This document shows, one piece after another, positions 57,353-64,000 of a stretch of DNA of 64,000 bases. The translations under genes were made by a program, and so were the position numbers. Under the pieces are notes generated by a model, which had not been told where the DNA came from, made no database searches, and worked only from the letters and a program-made list of their open reading frames with translations. Within the stretch, counting starts at the first letter, position 1; each line of letters opens with the position of its first letter. Source of the stretch: Cognatitamlana sp035818475 (GTDB lineage: Bacteria > Bacteroidota > Bacteroidia > Flavobacteriales > Flavobacteriaceae); assembly GCF_035818475.1 (NCBI RefSeq), contig NZ_JAYMGV010000001.1:62001-126000 (forward strand). The letters run 5' to 3'.

Positions 57353-58669
57353 CTATCCACCAAAGTCATCAAACCTGATATGCTCATCTGGAATACCAAA
57401 GTCCTCTCCCATTTTCTGAACCGCTTTATTCATTAATGGTGGTCCGCAAAAGTACAACTCAATATCTTCTGGAGCATCATGTTTACTCAAGTAGTTATCT
57501 ATTACACAATTGTGGATAAATCCAACAAACCCATCTCCAGGTGCATCAATATTTTCTTTTACTTTCCAATTATCTTCCGGTAAAGGTTCAGATAATGCTA
57601 AGAAGAATCTGAAATTAGGAAATTCTTTCTCTAATTGGTAGAAATGATCTAAATAGAATAATTCCCGTTTAGAACGTCCACCATACCAATACGTAACTTT
57701 TCTTCCTGTCTTTAATGTTTTAAATAAGTGATACAAATGTGAACGCATTGGTGCCATACCTGCTCCCCCTCCTACATAAAGCATTTCGCTTTCTGACTCA
57801 TTAATAAAGAACTCACCATAAGGCCCAGAAATAGTTACCTTGTCACCTTTCTTTTGATTAAATATATAAGATGATGCTACACCAGGGTTTACATCCATCC
57901 ATCCGTTTTTAGCACGGTCCCATGGTGGTGTAGCTATACGAACATTTAACATAATCTCTCTTCCCTCTGCAGGAAAAGAAGCCATAGAATAGGCTCTTTC
58001 TACAGTCTCATCATTTTTCATAACTAAAGGCCAAAGACCAAATTTATCCCATTCTGCCTGAAACTTATCCGGAGTTTCATGTTCTTCCGGATGTGCAGTG
58101 ATATCCATATCAGCATATTTAATCTCACATGGCGGTATTTCAATTTGAATGTATCCTCCTGCTTTGTATCCCATATCTTCAGGAATTTCAACAACAAACT
58201 CCTTAATAAATGAGGCTACATTATAGTTACGCACTACAGTTGCTTCCCATTTTTTGATACCAAACACTTCTTCAGGAATAGTAATGTTCATGTCTTGCTT
58301 AACTTTAACCTGACATGCTAAACGGGCTCCATGCTGTAACTCTTTTCTTGTAAAGTGAGGTGTCTCTGTAGGAAGTGCTTCTCCTCCACCTTCTATAACA
58401 TGACATTCGCACTGAATACATGTTCCACCACCACCACATGCTGATGGTAAAAATATTTTTTGAGCCCCTAAAGTAGAAAGTAAGCTTCCTCCTGACGCTA
58501 CTTCTACTTCCTTTTCACCGTTAATGGTAATTTTTACGGGTCCGGATGGAGATAACTTTTGTTTAACAAACAATAGTAAAGCAACCAATAACAGCGTTAC
58601 TACTAAAAACGCTATAACCGTTACCACGATCATTCCTGTTGTACTTGCGGCTAATATCATATTACTCAT
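57353..58669 (-). CDS. nqrF: Na+-translocating NADH:quinone reductase subunit F
   Basis: 438 residues, NADH-oxidising subunit of the sodium pump in the inner membrane. One N-terminal helix (about 12-33), a [2Fe-2S] ferredoxin domain with C-G-G-G-G-T-C-I-Q-C (ligands near 77-86) and a final ligand in R-L-A-C-Q (near 117), then an FNR-like domain with the FAD motif R-A-Y-S-M-A-S near 240, a G-G-G-A-G-M-A-P NADH loop and the C-terminal Y-F-C-G-P-P. The start overlaps the end of nqrE by 8 nt. Confidence 0.97.
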   Translation of the reverse strand: MSNMILAASTTGMIVVTVIAFLVVTLLLVALLLFVKQKLSPSGPVKITINGEKEVEVASGGSLLSTLGAQKIFLPSACGGGGTCIQCECHVIEGGGEALPTETPHFTRKELQHGARLACQVKVKQDMNITIPEEVFGIKKWEATVVRNYNVASFIKEFVVEIPEDMGYKAGGYIQIEIPPCEIKYADMDITAHPEEHETPDKFQAEWDKFGLWPLVMKNDETVERAYSMASFPAEGREIMLNVRIATPPWDRAKNGWMDVNPGVASSYIFNQKKGDKVTISGPYGEFFINESESEMLYVGGGAGMAPMRSHLYHLFKTLKTGRKVTYWYGGRSKRELFYLDHFYQLEKEFPNFRFFLALSEPLPEDNWKVKENIDAPGDGFVGFIHNCVIDNYLSKHDAPEDIELYFCGPPLMNKAVQKMGEDFGIPDEHIRFDDFGG

Positions 58670-59390
58670 TTACTTTTATGTTGTTAGCTATCACTTTTTC
58701 TTCTTCTGAATTGGTTTTGGCCTCTTCAACCTCAACCGTTTGTTCTTCTTTAGCAGCTTCTTCATCACCTCCGGTTAACATACCTCCAAAACTCATAAAA
58801 CCAATAGCCATTAGCCCGGTAATGATGAATGTAATTCCTAAACCTCTTAAAGCTGGTGGTACATTAGAATATCTGATTTTTTCGCGAATAGCCGCAATGG
58901 CTAAAATGGCTAAAAACCAACCAATTCCAGAGCCTATTCCGTAGGTTGTAGCCAATCCTAAGGTAGGAATCTCACGAGATTGCATAAATAATGAACCTCC
59001 CAAAATAGCACAGTTTACAGCAATAAGCGGTAAGAAGATACCAAGCGAATTATACAAAGATGGCGAGAATTTCTCTACCACTATCTCTACCAGTTGTACC
59101 ATGGTTGCAATGGTTGCAATAAACATGATAAATGATAAGAAACTTAAATCGTAATCTGCATACTCAGCGCCTAACCATTTACCTAAAGCCCCAGGCTGTA
59201 ATAGATACTGGTCTAACAGCCAGTTTAATGGTACCGTAATGGCCAATACAAAAATAACGGCAGCTCCAAGACCGACAGCCGTGCTTACTTTTTTAGATAC
59301 AGCAAGATAAGAACACATCCCTAAGAATGTGGCAAATACCATGTTGTCTATAAATATTGATTTGAAAAATAATTCTACGTGTTCTAACAT
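58662..59390 (-). CDS. nqrE: Na+-translocating NADH:quinone reductase subunit E
   Basis: 242 residues. The first 200 are the six-helix NqrE core (F-F-K-S-I-F-I-D-N-M-V at the start and G-S-L-F-M-Q-S-R in the middle). A tail of about 40 residues rich in E and K follows (E-E-A-A-K-E-E-Q-T-V-E-V-E-E), longer than the proteobacterial form of about 198 residues. The tail should be on one side of the membrane and is presumably flexible. 5 nt behind nqrD. Confidence 0.95.
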   Translation of the reverse strand: MLEHVELFFKSIFIDNMVFATFLGMCSYLAVSKKVSTAVGLGAAVIFVLAITVPLNWLLDQYLLQPGALGKWLGAEYADYDLSFLSFIMFIATIATMVQLVEIVVEKFSPSLYNSLGIFLPLIAVNCAILGGSLFMQSREIPTLGLATTYGIGSGIGWFLAILAIAAIREKIRYSNVPPALRGLGITFIITGLMAIGFMSFGGMLTGGDEEAAKEEQTVEVEEAKTNSEEEKVIANNIKVNE

Positions 59391-59395
59391 ATCTC

Positions 59396-60040
59396 TTAAT
59401 CTTCTATTAATGCATTATTTTTTGAACGTTGAACCCAGATAATAATACCAACCACTATTAAAGCCATTGGCGCTAATAACATAAATCCATTATTTTCATA
59501 ACCTAGGGCATAAACTCCAGTTTTTTCTATAGGATCTCCTAAAACTTTAAACCCTAATAATGTTCCTGCTCCAAGTAACTCTCTAAAGAATGCGACAATA
59601 ATTAAAATAACACCATATCCGGCTGAATTACCTACACCGTCTAAAAATGATCTCCATGGACCATTTCCAAGAGCAAATGCTTCAAAACGTCCCATAATGA
59701 TACAGTTTGTTATAATTAGTCCTACAAAGACAGACAAGGTTTTACTCAACTCATAAGCAAAAGCCTTAAGCACCTGATCTACTATAATTACCAAGGCAGC
59801 TACTACAATTAACTGCACAATGATTCTAATCTTAGAAGGGATAATATTTCTCATTAAAGAAATTACCACGTTTCCAATTCCCAGTACAAACAACACTGAA
59901 ATAGACATTACAATTGCGGCTTCCAGTTCAGCCGTAATAGCCAAAGCAGAACATATACCCAATACCTGGATTGTAATTGGGTTGTTATCCGCTAAAGGGT
60001 CTTTAATTAATGCTGCGTCTTTTTTTGATAAAAGTCCCAT
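59396..60040 (-). CDS. nqrD: Na+-translocating NADH:quinone reductase subunit D
   Basis: 214 residues with six hydrophobic helices. The conserved N-P-I-T-I-Q-V-L-G-I-C-S-A-L-A and I-I-T-N-C-I-I-M-G-R helices (cysteines near 29 and 112) can provide the intramembrane iron site, as in the known Nqr structure. 2 nt behind nqrC. Normal length. Confidence 0.96.
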   Translation of the reverse strand: MGLLSKKDAALIKDPLADNNPITIQVLGICSALAITAELEAAIVMSISVLFVLGIGNVVISLMRNIIPSKIRIIVQLIVVAALVIIVDQVLKAFAYELSKTLSVFVGLIITNCIIMGRFEAFALGNGPWRSFLDGVGNSAGYGVILIIVAFFRELLGAGTLLGFKVLGDPIEKTGVYALGYENNGFMLLAPMALIVVGIIIWVQRSKNNALIED

Positions 60041-60042
60041 AA

Positions 60043-60783
60043 TTATTTCAATGTTTTAAAATAAGGCACATACTTCTTCAGCTCAGATTTAAGCATCGCA
60101 GTCACACCATCTCCGGTAATGGTTGCCCCGGCTATGGCATCTACCTTGTTATCGGTTTTATTTTCATTTTTCGGGTCGTTATTCCCCTTTGCAACGGTAA
60201 TACCTTTAAACTCGCCATTACTCATTAAATGCTCTCCTATGAAATCATCCATAAAGTAACGTTGCTTAATGTTTGCTCCCAAACCAGCGGTTTCACCTTT
60301 ATGATCAAAATAAGCACCTTGAACAACCATATCCTCATCCATGGCCACATACGCCCAAATAGCATCCCAAAGTCCTTTACCTCTAATAGGTGCTATGTAA
60401 TAGGTTTTACCATCTTTATTACCAACAAATAATGGCAATCTTCTTTCTTGACCTGCCTTTGCACTGGCTTGTTCTTTTTTAACATCGATTAAATATGCAT
60501 TCTCGTCTTCAGAAACATCATCTCCCTGAATAACTAACTGCTTTGTGATGTACTTTGAGAATAATTCCGGTGCTTCTTCTGTTGAAACAAAAATGGCACT
60601 GCTCTCATCATTTGCATTTACGCCCATAGCGTAAAGTATATTCTGCTGTTTTTCTAAGCGCTGATTATTGTCAATTTTTGGTCTTAATGCTGATGCAGTA
60701 AAGGCCAATAAACCACCAACTACAACTACCATAGCCACAGCAAATAATATGGTATATAAATTTGAATCTGTTCTGTTACTCAT
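60043..60783 (-). CDS. nqrC: Na+-translocating NADH:quinone reductase subunit C
   Basis: 246 residues with one N-terminal membrane helix (about 10-30) and a periplasmic FMN-binding domain. The flavinylation motif is D-A-I-A-G-A-T-I-T-G, with the FMN-bearing threonine at T221 (second position after the usual S-G-A has A instead of S). ApbE, encoded to the left, would attach FMN here. Follows nqrB after 2 nt. Confidence 0.96.
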   Translation of the reverse strand: MSNRTDSNLYTILFAVAMVVVVGGLLAFTASALRPKIDNNQRLEKQQNILYAMGVNANDESSAIFVSTEEAPELFSKYITKQLVIQGDDVSEDENAYLIDVKKEQASAKAGQERRLPLFVGNKDGKTYYIAPIRGKGLWDAIWAYVAMDEDMVVQGAYFDHKGETAGLGANIKQRYFMDDFIGEHLMSNGEFKGITVAKGNNDPKNENKTDNKVDAIAGATITGDGVTAMLKSELKKYVPYFKTLK

Positions 60784-60785
60784 GA

Positions 60786-62012
60786 TTAAGCTGTTTTAAC
60801 TTTTACACGTTTCAATCTGCGCTTCACATTGCCCTGTACAACATAATGGTCAATAGTTGGTGCAAATACGTTCATTAATAGAATCGCTAACATTACGCCT
60901 TCCGGGTAAGCCGGGTTGAATACACGAATTAATATTGAAATAAATCCAACCAAGAACCCATATACCCATTTTCCTTTTGTAGTTTGAGATGCTGTTACAG
61001 GATCTGTAGCCATAAACACCGTACCAAAGGCAAAACCTCCTATTAATAAATGTTCCCAGAATGGGGTACTCATTAATCCGTAAAATTTACTGGATTCTGT
61101 TATAATCCCTACTGCAACCACTTGATTAAATATTAATCCCATTATTATAGCTCCTAATGCAGAGGACAACATAATTCTCCAGCTACCAATTTTAGAGAAA
61201 ATTAAAAACAACCCTCCTAATAAAATGAGTAATGCTGAAGTTTCTCCAATTGACCCAGGTATAAAACCTAAAAACATATCCATAGCATCATATGCGACTT
61301 CTTTCCCTTGGGCTAAAGTCCCTAAAACCGTTTCGCCTGAAATCGCATCCGGTGTTGCGCCTTCTGCTAAATCTTGTACTCTTGGATCTGCCCCATGAAC
61401 CCATACTTTGTCTCCTGACATCCAGGTTGGATATGCAAAGAATAAGAAAGCTCTAATGGTTAATGCCGGGTTTAATATGTTCATCCCTGTTCCTCCAAAA
61501 ACTTCTTTACCTATTACAACACCAAAGGCAACTGCAACAGCTAACATCCAAAGGGGAATATCAACTGGGACAATTAAAGGCACTAACATTCCTGTTACCA
61601 AATATCCCTCTTCTACTTCATGCTTTTTAATAACAGCAAACAGGAACTCAATTCCTAAACCAACACCATAGGATACAATAACCAATGGCAATATTTTCCA
61701 TAAACCAACAAAGAGGTTATCCAGTGTCCAAAACTCTGAACTAAAGAACCCTCCTGTAACAGCCTGAATTTCGCCTAAAGCTAAATGATGTTGATATCCT
61801 GCATTGAACATCCCAAATATCAAACATGGTATCATTGCCATTATTACCGTGTTCATGGTACGCTTTAAATCATCAGCGGCTTTGATATGAGTTCCATTAT
61901 GTGTGGTCTCATCCGGTAAGAATAAAAAAGTATGAATAGCATTAAACGCCGGAGCCATTTTTTTGCCTCTATACTTTCTCTTTAAAATATGTAATTTACT
62001 TTTTAAACTCAT
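60786..62012 (-). CDS. nqrB: Na+-translocating NADH:quinone reductase subunit B
   Basis: 408 residues, the main membrane subunit with about ten helices. The second FMN site would be T228 in D-A-I-S-G-E-T, where the usual residue before Thr is Ala; other positions fit the flavinylation consensus. G-K-E-V-F-G-G-T-G-M-N and T-D-P-V-T-A-S are the further conserved loops. It starts 35 nt behind nqrA. Confidence 0.96.
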   Translation of the reverse strand: MSLKSKLHILKRKYRGKKMAPAFNAIHTFLFLPDETTHNGTHIKAADDLKRTMNTVIMAMIPCLIFGMFNAGYQHHLALGEIQAVTGGFFSSEFWTLDNLFVGLWKILPLVIVSYGVGLGIEFLFAVIKKHEVEEGYLVTGMLVPLIVPVDIPLWMLAVAVAFGVVIGKEVFGGTGMNILNPALTIRAFLFFAYPTWMSGDKVWVHGADPRVQDLAEGATPDAISGETVLGTLAQGKEVAYDAMDMFLGFIPGSIGETSALLILLGGLFLIFSKIGSWRIMLSSALGAIIMGLIFNQVVAVGIITESSKFYGLMSTPFWEHLLIGGFAFGTVFMATDPVTASQTTKGKWVYGFLVGFISILIRVFNPAYPEGVMLAILLMNVFAPTIDHYVVQGNVKRRLKRVKVKTA

Positions 62013-62047
62013 CTTGTAATATTTTTCATTTCGTTCTCAATGAATAA

Positions 62048-63403
62048 TTATCCAATTTCTTTTAGCATTAAGTCTAGACCTTCTCTTATTATTTTTTGAT
62101 GTGGTTGTTTAGACACACAAACAAATTCTGTTAAAGCAAAATCTTCAGGTGCAACTTCATACATTCCTAAAGCTTCCATTTCATCTAAATCTTTATACAT
62201 ACAAGCCTTTAAGATTTGCATTGGATAAATATCCAAAGGAAAAACCTCCTCATAAGTACCCGTTGTTACAAATGCTCTATGCTCTCCATTTGTATTGGTA
62301 TTCAAATCATATGCTTTCTTAGAGTTTAACCAGGAAAACGTCAATGCTCTTGATGTTGATATTTTATTGAACACCGGTTTAGTCCAACCAAAAAGCTCAT
62401 AATCATCACCTTCAGGAATTACAGTAATTATATTGCTATAATAATCTAAACTACCATCACGTTTAACCTTTTTTCCAGACAATACGTTACCAGAAATGAT
62501 TCTATCATTACCTTTTTCATCAACCCCCTTATCATAAATCATGGTAGCAACCTCACTTCCAATTAACGTCTTAAAATATCTGGGTTTTTTAACCGAAGAA
62601 CCCGCTAAAGCAACAATACGTTCGGCATTAAATTTACCAGTTAGTAATAACTCTCCAATAATTACCAAATCTTGAGGAGCTACAGTCCAAACCACCTCAC
62701 CCTTATTTACAGGGTCAATCTTATTGATTTGAGTTCCAACATTCCCAGAAGGATGTGGCCCTGATACTTTATGCAAAGTGATACCTGATAAACCTGCAAG
62801 TGGCGAATTTGAACTCTTACCAACACTTACATGTATTTTTCCTTCTGTTAACTTTCCTAAAGCGGTAATCGCGGCTTGTAGTTCTGCTTCTTTACCTTGT
62901 AGCGTAAAATCTAAATCGGCAGCCAATGGTGCGCTGGCATATCCTGAAATAAATATCGCTTTTGGCGATTTTTCAGGATTAGCAATTACATCATACGGGC
63001 GCTGCTTAACAAATGGCCAACATCCGGAAGCAAGCAAATGTGCTTTTACTTCTTCTGCTTTGGCTGCATCGATGTTAAACTGTCCATAATCTTTGAAAGA
63101 TTGTGTTTTGTCTGCTTCAATTTTGATAGCATCTATACGTCTCTTTGGTCCACGAACTATTTCTATAACCTTACCTGAAACCGGCGATGAGAACTTAATA
63201 CTCTCATTAGCCTTATCAAAAAATAAAGTGCTTCCAGCATCAACTGTAGCACCTTCTTTAGCAACAAGTTTAGGAATAACTCCGTGAAAATCTTCTGGTC
63301 TTACGGTGCAGTAGTTACTAACTACCGCTTGTTCAACGGTTTTGTCAGCTTCACCAATAAGTTTAATGTCCAGACCCTTTTTAATACGAATGTCTTTTGA
63401 CAT
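62048..63403 (-). CDS. nqrA: Na+-translocating NADH:quinone reductase subunit A
   Basis: 451 residues, soluble cytoplasmic-side subunit that participates in quinone binding. N-terminal I-R-I-K-K-G-L-D-I and P-E-D-F-H-G-V-I-P-K, then G-P-H-P-S-G-N-V-G-T-Q-I (the conserved middle motif) and the C-terminal M-L-K-E-I-G. No membrane helix. First gene of the operon, divergent from the T9SS plug gene by 153 nt. Confidence 0.97.
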   Translation of the reverse strand: MSKDIRIKKGLDIKLIGEADKTVEQAVVSNYCTVRPEDFHGVIPKLVAKEGATVDAGSTLFFDKANESIKFSSPVSGKVIEIVRGPKRRIDAIKIEADKTQSFKDYGQFNIDAAKAEEVKAHLLASGCWPFVKQRPYDVIANPEKSPKAIFISGYASAPLAADLDFTLQGKEAELQAAITALGKLTEGKIHVSVGKSSNSPLAGLSGITLHKVSGPHPSGNVGTQINKIDPVNKGEVVWTVAPQDLVIIGELLLTGKFNAERIVALAGSSVKKPRYFKTLIGSEVATMIYDKGVDEKGNDRIISGNVLSGKKVKRDGSLDYYSNIITVIPEGDDYELFGWTKPVFNKISTSRALTFSWLNSKKAYDLNTNTNGEHRAFVTTGTYEEVFPLDIYPMQILKACMYKDLDEMEALGMYEVAPEDFALTEFVCVSKQPHQKIIREGLDLMLKEIG

Positions 63404-63440
63404 ATTTATTTAATTGAAATTAGTTGTCTAAAAATCGGTG

Positions 63441-63448
63441 CAAAAATA
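63441..63448 (-). promoter_or_regulatory. -7 element (TATTTTTG) for the nqr operon
   Basis: Minus-strand TATTTTTG, 37 nt upstream of the nqrA ATG, in the divergent gap with the plug gene. A -33 TTG is not seen at the usual distance. Confidence 0.45.
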
Positions 63449-63556
63449 CGAATTAAATATACAGTTTACATAAAAAATACTTAGTTTTTTATGCTAACAT
63501 ATTTTACATCTTTTTTAGGCACAAAATTTGTTTATATTTACCAAAAACAGCTCTAA

Positions 63557-64000
63557 ATGACCTTAAAGCCCTTCTTATTTTTTTGTTTAATTTTAATTCC
63601 GACTTACTTTTTTGGTCAGGAGGAAGAAGTTAACCCTCCAGATTATATCAAGACCATAAACTTTAGAGGTGACACCCCAGAAACTCAACTTCCTATTATA
63701 AATCTTGGTGATTATATAGAATTAGAATTTGATGCCTTAAATGGTGATGAAGATGATTTTTATTATAAAATCAAACATTATAATTTTGATTGGACGCCTT
63801 CTGTATTAATACAATCAGAATACATGGAGGGGTTTGATAACCAGCGTATCAGGGAATACGAAAACTCCTTTAACACCTATCAAATATATTCACATTACAA
63901 GCTCACTATCCCTAACGCTCAAACCAGAGGATTGAAAGTTTCAGGCAACTATATGATTTATATATATAATAGTAATGGTGAACTTGTTTTTTCTCGTAAA
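63557..64000 (+). CDS. T9SS plug-type protein (DUF5103), 5' part
   Basis: The first 148 codons are in the window; the gene continues beyond the right edge. A signal peptide (about 1-20, ending F-F-G-Q) is followed by the N-terminal part of a DUF5103 domain (I-K-T-I-N-F-R-G-D-T-P-E, and Y-Y-K-I-K-H-Y-N-F-D-W-T-P-S). DUF5103 proteins are homologous to Plug, which closes the periplasmic side of the SprA translocon of the type IX secretion system. Here it is next to nqr as often in flavobacteria. This is one of several possible copies. Confidence 0.88.
   Translation, partial: MTLKPFLFFCLILIPTYFFGQEEEVNPPDYIKTINFRGDTPETQLPIINLGDYIELEFDALNGDEDDFYYKIKHYNFDWTPSVLIQSEYMEGFDNQRIREYENSFNTYQIYSHYKLTIPNAQTRGLKVSGNYMIYIYNSNGELVFSRK

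Noticed and set aside
1..64000. Defence system, prophage, integron, CRISPR array or biosynthetic gene cluster
   Set aside because: I looked through both strands for such genes (integrases, Cas, restriction-modification, toxin pairs, polyketide or peptide synthases) and found none.

Overview
The window reads as one contiguous piece of chromosome from a flavobacterium (Bacteroidetes, family Flavobacteriaceae), probably marine. The evidence is the low G+C content, weak ribosome-binding sites, promoter elements of the TAnnTTTG type, a type IX secretion (T9SS) sorting domain and a T9SS plug protein, a complete Na+-translocating NADH:quinone reductase (Nqr) operon, and gene neighbourhoods typical of the family. 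I see no prophage, integrative element, CRISPR array, intact insertion sequence or defence island. Almost all of it is ordinary core chromosome.

Layout. 1-5.4 kb: end of rsfS, then ftsH, a LUD-domain gene, cdsA, psd, an acyl-CoA-binding protein and a CBM9-like secreted protein, mostly a tightly packed membrane quality and lipid operon. 5.5-12.6 kb: a secreted, very basic repeat protein, a nitrilase, valS, a DUF1573 protein and an aspartic-protease/PDZ protein. 12.7-16.3 kb: aminotransferase, murB and an ECF sigma/anti-sigma pair. 16.3-20.3 kb: aquaporin, a small membrane protein, a glycosyltransferase, a second ECF sigma factor and an Nramp-like transporter without the usual metal ligands. 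20.3-29.1 kb: lipA, a GAPDH, a TPR hybrid histidine kinase, lpxK, a Nif3-like protein, a cysteine-free 'zinc ribbon' coiled-coil protein, a lipoprotein MsrA and a methyltransferase. 29.2-33.0 kb: a large sortilin/BNR-repeat secreted protein and a ferredoxin-CDGSH protein.

33.1-40.5 kb holds a kynurenine catabolic cluster: kynureninase, kynurenine 3-monooxygenase, 2-aminomuconate deaminase, aminomuconate-semialdehyde dehydrogenase, an atypical SDR, 3-hydroxyanthranilate dioxygenase and ACMS decarboxylase. Together they should carry kynurenine through 3-hydroxyanthranilate and 2-aminomuconate to 4-oxalocrotonate. The first two steps (tryptophan dioxygenase and formamidase) and the steps after 4-oxalocrotonate are not in the window. 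40.5-47.1 kb: an O-methyltransferase, a TatA-type protein, an M1 aminopeptidase-like protein, a DUF6702-like protein, two paralogous CarboxypepD_reg proteins, dipeptidase E and tRNA-Gly(TCC). 47.2-53.8 kb: two GNATs, an M48 protease, a secreted ankyrin protein, gpmI, a HAD phosphatase, map, a cupin and a methyltransferase.

53.8-64 kb is the Nqr region. nqrABCDEF reads leftward, with apbE (which attaches FMN to NqrB and NqrC) 2.6 kb downstream. Between them lie two uncharacterised small genes, a DUF4846 protein and an orphan T9SS C-terminal domain that looks like a gene remnant. A partial T9SS plug-protein gene diverges from nqrA at the right edge.

No convincing new multi-gene system was found. 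The observations I rate highest are the catalytic-tetrad-deficient SDR fixed inside the kynurenine cluster, the Nramp-like carrier without metal ligands beside a solitary ECF sigma factor, and two promoters placed only 4 nt from the start codon (possible leaderless mRNAs).
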